A DNA stretch of 8,542 nt from UMGS1781 sp045650705 (GCA_045650705.1 JAZRRK010000012.1:1-8542), one strand, 5' to 3'. Shown: positions 1 to 5,613, counted from the stretch's first letter. Numbers and translations are program-made. The notes: generated by a model from the letters alone, not told the origin.

Positions 1-2
1 TT

Positions 3-893
3 TTTATTATTATGATAATAAAAATGATTAAAGATAAAAAGTATAAAGTTATATTGAAATATACATTAGTACACATTATTTATGCAGGTATTGGAATTAT
101 ACTATTTCCAAATTGCATTAATCACTTATTATACAGCAATAGAGGAATTTCAAATTTAAATAATTCTAATTATATTGAACACCTTATAATTTATATAAAA
201 GAGCTTGCATATTCATTTAGTATAAAGGATAATATGATACTTATAACTATTGTATTACTTTTATTTACAGCAGGAATTATTTATTGCTATAAAAAATCTA
301 ATAAAAAGTTTATAGTATTAATAACCATTTTACCAAGTGTAGTATTCTTTTTAATAAGTGTTAAATTAACTTCTTATCAAAAGCTAAGATACATTATGCC
401 AGTTATTCCTTTTATATCAATTTCAGTATTTATTATATTAGATACTTTAATACATACGAAATATAAAAATGCTATTATTACAGGAACAGCTATAATATTA
501 GTCATAATTGGAATTGCATTTTCAGAACCTAAGCTTTTATTTAAAGAGTATAGTAACCACATAAAAATTGCAGAAGAAAATAAAGATAAATGTTTTGTAT
601 ATGTTTATGATAACTTTTTTAACCACATGAAAAGCATACCAGAAATGATGATTTATAAGAAAACATTAATATTAAATACTACTAGAAATGAACTAGAATG
701 TTTAGCTGAAAATGAAGAATTAGAGAAAGAAGAGTCGTATATTTTATGCATAAAGAGCTATATGGAAACTGATAAAATTATAGAAGAGATAAAGAATAAA
801 ACAGACTTTAAGAACATAGAACCTCTTTATATAGGGAACTATGGCGATTCTGATGAATTTGTAGAAAATAATTTATATTTAGTATATAGATAA
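3..893 (+). CDS. Membrane protein, GT-C (family 39-like) glycosyltransferase, C-terminal part
   Basis: The frame is open to the left edge, so the ATG at 12 is probably internal and the N-terminus lies outside the window. From that ATG there are 293 residues. About five hydrophobic segments lie near residues 17-33, 75-93, 99-117, 127-146 and 153-170. They are followed by a soluble tail of about 120 residues ending NNLYLVYR. The stretch RYIMPVIPFISI (126-137) resembles the late membrane helix of GT-C polyprenyl-phosphate-dependent glycosyltransferases (PMT/ArnT, family 39), which act at the outer face of the membrane. The catalytic acidic residues of that class sit in the first extracytoplasmic loop, which is not in view, so the assignment rests on topology and this one motif. 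It is separated from the cotJ operon by a terminator and is probably unrelated to it. It could also be another polytopic protein of unknown function. Confidence 0.6.
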   Translation, partial: FIIMIIKMIKDKKYKVILKYTLVHIIYAGIGIILFPNCINHLLYSNRGISNLNNSNYIEHLIIYIKELAYSFSIKDNMILITIVLLLFTAGIIYCYKKSNKKFIVLITILPSVVFFLISVKLTSYQKLRYIMPVIPFISISVFIILDTLIHTKYKNAIITGTAIILVIIGIAFSEPKLLFKEYSNHIKIAEENKDKCFVYVYDNFFNHMKSIPEMMIYKKTLILNTTRNELECLAENEELEKEESYILCIKSYMETDKIIEEIKNKTDFKNIEPLYIGNYGDSDEFVENNLYLVYR

Positions 894-897
894 GGAA

Positions 898-931
898 AAA
901 TCCACGAACTTAATGTTTGTGGATTTCTTTC
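898..931 (+). terminator. Rho-independent terminator after the membrane protein gene
   Basis: AAATCCACGAAC (898-909) pairs with GTTTGTGGATTT (915-926) over 12 bp with one G-U pair and a 5-nt loop, followed by CTTT. It begins 5 nt after the stop codon and separates the upstream gene from the cotJ operon. Confidence 0.85.
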
Positions 932-958
932 ACTTTATGTATTTTTTTAGCATATAAT
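928..958 (+). promoter_or_regulatory. Candidate sigma-E-type promoter of the cotJ operon
   Basis: CATATAAT (951-958) matches the sigma-E -10 pattern CATACAAT at 7 of 8 positions. There is no recognisable sigma-A -35 hexamer 17 bp upstream (the bases there are TCACTT). TCACTTT at 930-936 is a weak candidate for the sigma-E -35 element. The cotJ operon of Bacillus subtilis is known to be transcribed by sigma-E in the mother cell, which favours this reading. TATAAT alone would also fit a -10 of sigma-A. Confidence 0.45.
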
Positions 959-990
959 GTAATATACATTAAAAAAAGGAGGAATTGTTA

Positions 991-1341
991 ATGTATAAGA
1001 AATGCTGTAAATGTAATAATAACTGGAACAATAATGCCGTTTCTCCTGAATATGAAAACTGCTTAGAAGAAACTTGTTCCGATGTTGAAAATACACTTGG
1101 TATGTATGATGACTGTGAATGTGGTTTTGACAATTATAGCCCATTTCCTGAAAATCCTGTTTTAGGTCAAAGTTATGTTCCTATTCAGACTATGGATAAG
1201 ACATTTATTCCTTGCGTTGGATTAAAAATGGGGACTATTTATCCAGAACTTGTTAGCCCATATATGCCAGGTCAATCAATGGCTGAAATTGAATATTTAA
1301 AAGCTAGAAATACTATTAGGGAGGGATGTAATAAATGTTAG
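991..1341 (+). CDS. cotJA: Spore coat-associated protein CotJA
   Basis: This 116-residue protein starts at ATG 991, placed 8 nt after an AGGAGG box (977-982). A TTG at 985 is in frame but too close to that box. The conserved CotJA core is visible: SYVPIQTMDKTF...LKMGTIYPELVSPY (about residues 60-90), then a short Met/Glu-rich tail. CotJA is a small protein of the inner spore coat, made in the mother cell together with CotJB and CotJC. The protein is longer than the roughly 80-residue Bacillus form because of an Asn/Cys-rich N-terminal extension (MYKKCCKCNNNWNNN and several later Cys), and it ends GCNKC. Those cysteines could support disulfide cross-linking or metal binding, which is inference. 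It overlaps cotJB by 7 nt, so the genes are co-translated. Confidence 0.93.
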   Translation: MYKKCCKCNNNWNNNAVSPEYENCLEETCSDVENTLGMYDDCECGFDNYSPFPENPVLGQSYVPIQTMDKTFIPCVGLKMGTIYPELVSPYMPGQSMAEIEYLKARNTIREGCNKC

Positions 1342-1703
1342 ATTCTTGTGATGAAAAAAGAAATTGTAACTACAAATGCGATTGTGGAAATGATAACAAT
1401 CAAGAAGAAGTTCTTCCTACTATGGAATTGCCTGAGCATAAAGAATGCCCAAGAGACTGTAAGCGCGAAGAAATGATTATGAAAATTAGAGAATTAGATT
1501 TCGCACTAATTGAACTTGGTCTATATTTAGACACTCACCCAGATGATAGAAAAGCTTTATGTTTGCACAATCATTATGCAAAACAAGTTAAAGAATTAAA
1601 AGATAAATACCAAAGAGTCTATGGCCCTCTTACAATGGATTATCCTTGCAATAAGTGGAGATGGCTAGAACAACCATGGCCTTGGGAAAGGGGGAATTAT
1701 TAA
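1335..1703 (+). CDS. cotJB: Spore coat protein CotJB
   Basis: The 122-residue product carries the CotJB signature ELDFALIELGLYLDTHPDDRKAL (about residues 53-75) and the Trp/Pro-rich C-terminus KWRWLEQPWPWE (about 107-118). CotJB is a small coat component encoded with CotJA and the catalase-like CotJC. The ATG at 1335 lies about 9 nt after a GGGAGG box and overlaps the end of cotJA. Residues 1-45 form an extension with a cluster of cysteines (CDEKRNCNYKCDCG, then CPRDC) that is absent from the shorter Bacillus protein as I remember it. Its TAA stop shares a base with the cotJC ATG (TAATG), a classic translational coupling arrangement. Confidence 0.93.
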   Translation: MLDSCDEKRNCNYKCDCGNDNNQEEVLPTMELPEHKECPRDCKREEMIMKIRELDFALIELGLYLDTHPDDRKALCLHNHYAKQVKELKDKYQRVYGPLTMDYPCNKWRWLEQPWPWERGNY

Positions 1704-1909
1704 TGTGGACTTATAAAAAAGCATTACAATATCCAATAAATATAAAATGCCGTAACCCTAGATTGGCAAAAGTCATCATTTCACAATATGGAGGACCTGA
1801 TGGAGAGCTTGCTGCATCTTTAAGATACTTATCTCAAAGATTTGGTATGCCAGACCAAAAATCTAAAGCCATTTTAAATGATATTGGTACTGAAGAATTA
1901 GTACCATAA
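1703..1909 (+). CDS. cotJC: 5' half of cotJC, interrupted by the integrated element
   Basis: The start is ATG 1703, overlapping the cotJB stop and preceded by AAAGGGGG. A longer frame from 1655 lies inside cotJB and lacks the typical MWTYKKALQYP start. The 68 residues match the start of CotJC, a manganese-catalase-family spore coat protein: QYGGPDGELAASLRYLSQR contains the first Mn-ligand Glu (E35), and DIGTEEL begins the second ligand motif (E64/E65). After GTEEL the host sequence ends and element sequence adds only Val-Pro and a stop. The fragment lacks the His of EExxH, the third and fourth ligand motifs and most of the four-helix bundle, so it cannot be active as it stands. The remainder is at 8288-8542. 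Both parts are free of frameshifts, which suggests the gene is still under selection or was recently interrupted. Confidence 0.93.
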   Translation: MWTYKKALQYPINIKCRNPRLAKVIISQYGGPDGELAASLRYLSQRFGMPDQKSKAILNDIGTEELVP

Positions 1910-1919
1910 TGTTGTCAAT
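1872..1919 (+). other. attL (left junction)
   Basis: The cotJC-derived half (1872-1891) runs into the 10-bp core GAAGAATTAG (1892-1901). The element-derived half-arm TACCATAATGTTGTCAAT follows at 1902-1919. By symmetry of the two element arms, the crossover dinucleotide is GA at 1895-1896. Confidence 0.82.
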
Positions 1920-1954
1920 AGTTAAAGACATTGATTACAACTTTAACTATTGAC
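1914..1954. repeat. 14-bp perfect inverted repeat just inside attL
   Basis: GTCAATAGTTAAAG (1914-1927) and CTTTAACTATTGAC (1941-1954) are perfect reverse complements with a 13-bp spacer. The left arm overlaps the last 6 bp of the attL half-arm. No T-run follows on the plus strand, so it is a poor rho-independent terminator. It may be an accessory protein site, or a hairpin at the 3' end of the recombinase or cotJ transcript. Confidence 0.65.
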
Positions 1955-1987
1955 TGTAAAATGTATAGTTTAAATAGTAGAGTATTT

Positions 1988-2013
1988 GTAGGGGCGACCA
2001 TTGGTCGTCCGCC
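1988..2013. repeat. GC-rich REP-like hairpin
   Basis: GGGCGACC (1992-1999) pairs with GGTCGTCC (2003-2010) around an ATT loop, with one G-U pair. It is strikingly GC-rich for its surroundings. The motif GTAGGGGCGACCATTGGTCG resembles short palindromic repeats that I recall being scattered through other bacterial genomes. It lies 24 nt beyond the stop codon of the recombinase gene and may end that transcript. Confidence 0.5.
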
Positions 2014-2036
2014 TTACATAGCCTTGCTAAAAAAGA

Positions 2037-3596
2037 TTAAATTTTAGGTATTTTAGGATATATACGTAATTCAAAGTTGGTAGGGTCTGAATTTTTTTTT
2101 ATAGCTTTTTGTGTTTTTAAATATGTAACTCTTGCAAGAATACTTTTTAGTAAAATATTTTTATCTTCAGCAGATTCTAACTTATCATATAAATCTATAA
2201 CATTTTCTAATTTTGGTATCATAGTTTCTTTTTGATTTTTCATCTCAGTATTTTTATCTAAAAGCTCAGTATATTCTTTTAATTTGTTCTCTAGATTTTC
2301 AATGTTTTCTTTTACAGATTTCGAACGACTTATAAATTCAGCGTTGCTATAAATACCATTTTCTAAAAAATCATAGATTTTATTAAGTTTAGTATTTTCT
2401 TTTTCTAATTCTTTTTGTGTAGCTGAGATAGATTGTTCTATTAAATTGTTGTTATATGTATTTGAAGTATTTTTTATATCATAATTGATTTTATAATTTT
2501 CAAGCCAAAATTTTAATGCTTCAATTATTTTATTTTCTACAATATAAAGTTTAGAACTTACATTATCACATTTTAAATTAGAACACATAAGAGTAGCCGG
2601 TTTATCAGCTTTTGTATAAGGTCTCCTTTGCATAGGTTTGCCACATTTTTCGCAAAATACTAAACCAACTAATGGATTTTGTACTATATTGCTATGTTTT
2701 ACTTTTGGAGTATTTTGTTTCCTTTTATCTTGTACTATTTCCCAAGTTTTAATATCAATAATAGGTTCATGTAATCCATCATAAATTAAATAGTCGTTAT
2801 TACGAGGTCTGCTAATTATAAGATGTCCGTTTTTCGTTTTCTTTTTTTGTTTCCTTCTATTCCAAACAATTTTACCTATATAGGTAGGATTAGAAAGAAT
2901 GTCCTTAACAGAAGAAATAGTCCATTCATCTGAAATTCTAGGTTTTAAATGCATATTATTCAATTGCTTAGCAACAGAATTTATTGTATTACTTTCAAAT
3001 GTATATAATCTAAAGATTTCTTTTACAATAGGTGCTTCATCTTGATTTATTGATAAGCTATAACCTTTTGAATCTTTTAGTTTTACTCTATCATATCCAA
3101 AAGGAGCAATGTTGCCGACAAATTTACCCTCTGAAACAGAAACCTCGCGACCTCTTTGCAAACGCCTATTTATTGTTTTATATTCTCTTCTAGACATGAA
3201 TAAACCAAATTCAAAGTATTCTTCATCAAATTCGTTATCAGGGTCATATGTTTTAACAGGTGTAATAATTTTTGTATGAGAATATTTAAAGGCTTTTGAA
3301 ACTCGACCTTGATCAGCAGTATCACCACGAGCAAGTCTTTCTACTTCAACAACTAAAACTCCTGTCCATTTTTCATTTTCAACATCTTTTAGAAGTTTTT
3401 GCATTTCTTTTCTTTCACTAATAGTTTCACCACTTACAACTTCTCTGTAAATTTTACCAATAGTTAAGTTTCGCGTTGAAGCAAGGGTAGTCAAGATTTT
3501 TTCATGTCTTGCTAAAGTTTCGCTTTCGCCATACTTTTCAGATTCTATATCTTCTCTTGATTTTCTTAAATATATTGCATATGTGCCATTTTGCAC
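2037..3596 (-). CDS. Large serine recombinase (integrase/excisionase of the element)
   Basis: The 519-residue protein has the full large-serine-recombinase layout. The catalytic resolvase domain starts YAIYLRKSRED, with nucleophile Ser13 next to Arg11, and continues with VEVERLARGDT (84-93) and the YFEFGLFMSRREYKTINRRL helix (127-146). The recombinase domain includes APFGYDR (164-170) and SNPTYIGKIVWNRR (235-248). A zinc ribbon has C315, C318, C338 and C343. A predicted coiled coil lies at about 385-450, a region used in attP x attB synapsis and in control of excision. The start is GTG 3596, 4 nt after AGGAGG. Such enzymes integrate alone and normally need a directionality factor to excise. 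Position beside attL and orientation mark it as the element's own recombinase. It belongs to the same broad class as SpoIVCA, but I cannot claim orthology. Confidence 0.95.
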   Translation of the reverse strand: MQNGTYAIYLRKSREDIESEKYGESETLARHEKILTTLASTRNLTIGKIYREVVSGETISERKEMQKLLKDVENEKWTGVLVVEVERLARGDTADQGRVSKAFKYSHTKIITPVKTYDPDNEFDEEYFEFGLFMSRREYKTINRRLQRGREVSVSEGKFVGNIAPFGYDRVKLKDSKGYSLSINQDEAPIVKEIFRLYTFESNTINSVAKQLNNMHLKPRISDEWTISSVKDILSNPTYIGKIVWNRRKQKKKTKNGHLIISRPRNNDYLIYDGLHEPIIDIKTWEIVQDKRKQNTPKVKHSNIVQNPLVGLVFCEKCGKPMQRRPYTKADKPATLMCSNLKCDNVSSKLYIVENKIIEALKFWLENYKINYDIKNTSNTYNNNLIEQSISATQKELEKENTKLNKIYDFLENGIYSNAEFISRSKSVKENIENLENKLKEYTELLDKNTEMKNQKETMIPKLENVIDLYDKLESAEDKNILLKSILARVTYLKTQKAIKKNSDPTNFELRIYPKIPKI

Positions 3597-3636
3597 ATTT
3601 CCTCCTTTCCTTGTAATTTGTCTTTAACTTGTAAAC

Positions 3637-3665
3637 ATTATATAAGAAATTTTGACATATTACAA
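3637..3665 (-). promoter_or_regulatory. Candidate sigma-A promoter directly upstream of the recombinase
   Basis: On the minus strand, TTGTAA (3660-3665) and TATAAT (3637-3642) are separated by 17 bp and lie about 40 nt before the start codon. The -35 hexamer overlaps the stop codon of the small upstream ORF. The -35 matches the consensus at 4 of 6 positions and the -10 is perfect. This would give a recombinase transcript independent of the leader RNA. Confidence 0.55.
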
Positions 3666-3797
3666 TAAAAGAGATTTGTTTATCAAATTAATTATAATTT
3701 TATCTATATATTCTTTTTGAGTAACAATATTTTCTACTATGTAATCATCATAAAACTTTATTTTTGTATTTTCTAATGTGTATTCTTCTAATATCAT
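3660..3797 (-). CDS. 45-residue protein upstream of the recombinase; directionality-factor candidate
   Basis: The product begins MILEEYTLENTKIKFYDDY and ends NLINKSLLL. The ATG at 3797 is preceded by GAGGCG at good spacing. An in-frame start further upstream (3902) would read through the terminator hairpin and is unlikely. The gene ends 63 nt before the recombinase start and shares its strand, so the two are probably co-transcribed. Short acidic/hydrophobic proteins of this type (xxNTxIKxxDDY) are, to my memory, often found next to serine recombinases in Clostridia, but I cannot name a family. Its size and position make it a candidate recombination directionality factor or a regulator of the recombinase. 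That role is inference, with no motif proving DNA or recombinase binding. Confidence 0.6.
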   Translation of the reverse strand: MILEEYTLENTKIKFYDDYIVENIVTQKEYIDKIIINLINKSLLL

Positions 3798-3832
3798 ATA
3801 AATCGCCTCATTTAACTTTATGAGAAAAGCAT

Positions 3833-3862
3833 AAAAAAATACCCAAGACAAACTTGTCTTGA
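3833..3862 (-). terminator. Terminator/attenuator hairpin between leader RNA and the small ORF
   Basis: On the minus strand, CAAGACAA (3861-3854) pairs perfectly with TTGTCTTG (3851-3844), followed by GGTA and a run of seven T (3839-3833). It lies downstream of a strong promoter and 36 nt before the small ORF. It either ends a short RNA or acts as an attenuator for the recombinase operon. Confidence 0.8.
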
Positions 3863-3949
3863 GCAATTTATTACGTAAGTAACAAGGTTCTGGGGTACCC
3901 ACTCACAATCTTGATTGTGTTAGTGGGTCAGGTTCTTACAATTCTCTAT
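3833..3949 (-). ncRNA. Structured leader RNA of the recombinase operon (unidentified)
   Basis: A transcript from the promoter at 3956-3984 would start near 3949. It contains GTAAG (3939-3935) able to pair with CTTAC (3879-3875). This helix encloses a long hairpin in which ACCCACT-AA-CACAATC pairs with GATTGTG-AGTGGGT (14 bp, spanning 3928-3897). Then come the stretch TACCCCAGAACCTTG and the intrinsic terminator. The repeated word AGAACCT on both sides of the hairpin is suggestive of a conserved internal loop. I compared it by eye with the common riboswitch, T-box and SRP patterns I know and could not match it. It may be a cis-acting attenuator or a small RNA. Confidence 0.55.
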
Positions 3950-3955
3950 GCTAAC

Positions 3956-3984
3956 ATTATATGATGGACGATTTACAAAATCAA
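3956..3984 (-). promoter_or_regulatory. Promoter of the leader RNA / small ORF / recombinase transcript
   Basis: On the minus strand, TTGATT (3979-3984) and TATAAT (3956-3961) are separated by exactly 17 bp, a good sigma-A promoter. The -10 region reads CATATAATGT, ten bases identical to the cotJ promoter region at 951-960, so recognition by sigma-E as well is conceivable. Confidence 0.65.
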
Positions 3985-4026
3985 TTCCCTTTTATTTCCC
4001 TTTATTCTATTTGCAAAGATAATTTT

Positions 4027-4104
4027 AATCTCCAATATAAATAACATCAAGAGTAAAATGAACGAACGAAGAGTCCGCTCTTGACATTATTTTTATTGGA
4101 GATT
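4027..4104. repeat. 78-bp imperfect inverted repeat between the divergent transcripts
   Basis: The left arm 4027-4053 (AATCTCCAATA...TCAAGAG) and the right arm 4078-4104 (CTCTTGA...TATTGGAGATT) are complementary at 24 of 27 positions around a 24-nt centre rich in GAACGAACGAAGAG. Neither strand has a T-run after the arm, so it is not a standard terminator. It sits between the recombinase-leader promoter and the cargo-operon promoter. A palindromic mini-element, an RNA hairpin or a regulatory cruciform are all possible. Confidence 0.75.
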
Positions 4105-4145
4105 TTGTGGTAATTAAGCAAATGTAAGTACAACTATTTTTTGTA

Positions 4146-4178
4146 AAAATGGTAATTTCATTGATAAAATGGTAATTT
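4146..4178 (+). repeat. Two 20-bp-spaced direct repeats overlapping the cargo promoter
   Basis: AAAATGGTAATTT occurs at 4146-4158 and 4166-4178, exactly 20 bp apart (about two helical turns). The second copy fills the spacer of the promoter at 4161-4189 and the first lies just upstream of its -35. This is the placement expected for an operator. Confidence 0.6.
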
Positions 4179-4189
4179 TATGATATAAA
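4161..4189 (+). promoter_or_regulatory. Promoter of the cargo operon
   Basis: TTGATA (4161-4166) and TATAAA (4184-4189) with a 17-bp spacer lie 33 nt before the start codon of the oxidoreductase gene. Both hexamers match sigma-A at 5 of 6 positions. Confidence 0.65.
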
Positions 4190-4222
4190 TTTAGTTAGAA
4201 AGTTAAAACAAAGAGGTAATAT

Positions 4223-4744
4223 ATGAAAAAAATATTGTTAATTTCAGGAAGTAATAGAAATGGAAATACTAATTATTTGTTAAGACAAATAGAACAAGCA
4301 ACAGCTAATTCAGAAATTATTTTATTAAATAAGTGCAATATTGAATATTGTAAAGGTTGCTTAGCTTGTCATAAGGTAGATAAATGTGTTATTCAAGATG
4401 ATATGAAGGAAATAATAAGCAAAATGAAAGAAGCGGATTTAATAGTTTTTGGTGTTCCTAATTATTTCTATAATGTAACAGGATTATTTAAAAATTTTAT
4501 GGACAGATTACATCCTCTATATAAGAGCGAATTAATAAAAGATAAAAGTGTTATATATATTTTTACTGGTGGTGGTGAAGAAGAAGGAACTAGAGAAGAA
4601 ATAGAGAAGGCAGTATATGGATTAAATAAATATTTAAAATTAAATGTTTTAAATATTTATAGTTATAAAGCGCTAAATTTGCACGATGTTGAAATCCAAA
4701 AAGAAAAAATTAATAATATGATAGAAGAAATAAAAAGTATGTAG
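4223..4744 (+). CDS. Flavodoxin-fold NAD(P)H-dependent oxidoreductase, iron-sulfur flavoprotein-like
   Basis: This 173-residue cytoplasmic protein of the NADPH-dependent FMN reductase family has the FMN phosphate loop SGSNRNGNT at residues 8-16. The later FMN-contacting segment FGVPNYFYNVTGLFKNFMDR lies at about 76-95, and a glycine-rich FTGGGEEEG loop is near 113-121. Between them is C43-x2-C46-x2-C49-x5-C55 followed by DDM, the compact cysteine motif that binds a [4Fe-4S] cluster in archaeal iron-sulfur flavoproteins (Isf). Many bacterial relatives share it, so a cluster is possible but unproven. The likely role is electron transfer between NAD(P)H or ferredoxin and an unknown acceptor. ATG 4223 follows AGAGGT. 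It is the first gene of the cargo operon: the next gene's AGGAGG overlaps its stop codon. Confidence 0.88.
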   Translation: MKKILLISGSNRNGNTNYLLRQIEQATANSEIILLNKCNIEYCKGCLACHKVDKCVIQDDMKEIISKMKEADLIVFGVPNYFYNVTGLFKNFMDRLHPLYKSELIKDKSVIYIFTGGGEEEGTREEIEKAVYGLNKYLKLNVLNIYSYKALNLHDVEIQKEKINNMIEEIKSM

Positions 4745-4756
4745 GAGGAATGGATT

Positions 4757-5116
4757 ATGAATTATAGTTATGTAATGGGAATTGATAATATTAATAAACT
4801 TAAAGAAGAAAAATTTGAAATACAACAATTTGGTAATAGCTTTGGAGTTGTTTTTTCAGATGAAAAAATTAAGCTATTTGAAGAATATATTTGCAAATCA
4901 TTAAAAAATGGATTTTGGAATGAATATTTAGGTAAAGAGAAAGTTTTTATTTTTAAATTTAAAAATGGTGAAATAAAAAGATACGTTTTAAATGAGGATA
5001 ACGAAAAAGAAATTTTAAAGCTATGTTGTGAATTTGCAAGTTATGAATTTGAATCTATTGACAAAATGTTAAGAGATAATGAATTTTACGCTGAGAATTA
5101 TTATAATAATATATGA
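4757..5116 (+). CDS. Conserved-looking hypothetical protein, 119 residues
   Basis: I do not recognise a family. The protein is soluble and mixed alpha/beta, with no signal peptide, membrane segment or cysteine motif. Notable stretches are FGNSFGVVFSDEKIKLFEEYI (about 26-46), LKNGFWNEYLGKEKVFIFKFKNGEIKRYVL (about 49-78, strongly patterned for strand-loop-strand) and a C-terminal acidic helix. ATG 4757 lies 8 nt after AGGAGG, which overlaps the stop of the upstream oxidoreductase, so the two are translationally coupled. The regular codon pattern and the preserved ribosome binding site indicate a real gene. Its partner role in the operon is unknown. Confidence 0.75.
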   Translation: MNYSYVMGIDNINKLKEEKFEIQQFGNSFGVVFSDEKIKLFEEYICKSLKNGFWNEYLGKEKVFIFKFKNGEIKRYVLNEDNEKEILKLCCEFASYEFESIDKMLRDNEFYAENYYNNI

Positions 5117-5160
5117 ACTTCATTGTTCTGGTGGAATTATCGAATAAGGAGAATGTAGAT

Positions 5161-5613
5161 ATGGAAAAATTGATTAGTGGATTAAAGAAAAACACACAAA
5201 TAATTATTAAAGGTGAAGAATATATGGTTAAAACTAAAACTTGGTATTCAATAGAAGAAGATGAAGCAACATCATATGTAAAATGCGAACTAAGCAATAA
5301 TAAAGTTTTAGTTATAATTCCAGATGATGAATTAATATATATCGGAAGAGTAATTGAAAATATGAGATATGAAAGAATGTCTGAAGATACAATTAAATAC
5401 AATGATAAATTATTTAGCAAGGTAGGAGAAGGACATCAGTTTATTACAAAAATTGAATTTGGAAATGAAGATGAAGTAGAAGGTAAATGCATATTTGAAG
5501 ATTATGAAGCTGAAAATAATATAATTAGTTTAGGAATATTACCTGATAAAGAAAATGTCAGAGCAGACGTTTATGCAGATATTTTAAATATAGAAGATAT
5601 TGAAATAAAGTAG
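5161..5613 (+). CDS. Hypothetical protein, possibly DUF4178-like
   Basis: I place the start at ATG 5161 (150 residues) because AAGGAG lies 9 nt before it. An in-frame ATG at 5113 overlaps the previous stop (ATGA) but has no ribosome binding site. The N-terminal part, with IIIKGEEYMVKTKTWYSIEEDE, YVKCELSNNKVLVIIPDDELIYIGRV, resembles the beta-rich DUF4178 pattern (G-x2-Y-x-V, a Tyr near a W/Y-EY-L strand, then a D-D-rich strand). That match is by eye and tentative. The C-terminal half is acidic and also beta-patterned, perhaps a second copy of a similar fold. There is no membrane segment. It follows the upstream unknown gene closely and precedes the ATPase by 32 nt. Confidence 0.65.
   Translation: MEKLISGLKKNTQIIIKGEEYMVKTKTWYSIEEDEATSYVKCELSNNKVLVIIPDDELIYIGRVIENMRYERMSEDTIKYNDKLFSKVGEGHQFITKIEFGNEDEVEGKCIFEDYEAENNIISLGILPDKENVRADVYADILNIEDIEIK

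Noticed and set aside
1655..1702. Longer version of the cotJC 5' fragment starting at ATG 1655
   Set aside because: The extra 16 residues lie inside cotJB in another frame. The ATG at 1703 has the correct CotJC N-terminus, a ribosome binding site and the TAATG coupling.
1703..1909. cotJC as an ordinary decayed pseudogene
   Set aside because: Both fragments are in frame and undamaged, and the break coincides exactly with recombinase attachment sites, so a reversible interruption fits better than decay.
3798..3902. N-terminal extension of the small ORF to 3902
   Set aside because: It would translate the terminator stem and T-run of the leader, and there is no ribosome binding site at 3902. 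ATG 3797 has GAGGCG at the right distance.
3833..3949. Type III toxin-antitoxin RNA or a known riboswitch upstream of the recombinase
   Set aside because: There are no tandem repeats as in type III antitoxins, and no conserved core of purine, SAM, guanidine, fluoride, c-di-GMP or T-box leaders could be recognised.
5113..5160. Upstream start of the DUF4178-like gene at 5113
   Set aside because: The ATGA overlap is tempting, but there is no Shine-Dalgarno there, whereas AAGGAG precedes ATG 5161 at good spacing.
5055..5420. Minus-strand open frame opposite the DUF4178-like gene
   Set aside because: It is the antisense shadow of two well-supported coding frames, with no ribosome binding site and low-complexity composition. 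Similar shadows at 377-562, 947-1144, 6360-6542 and 6778-6984 were dismissed for the same reasons.
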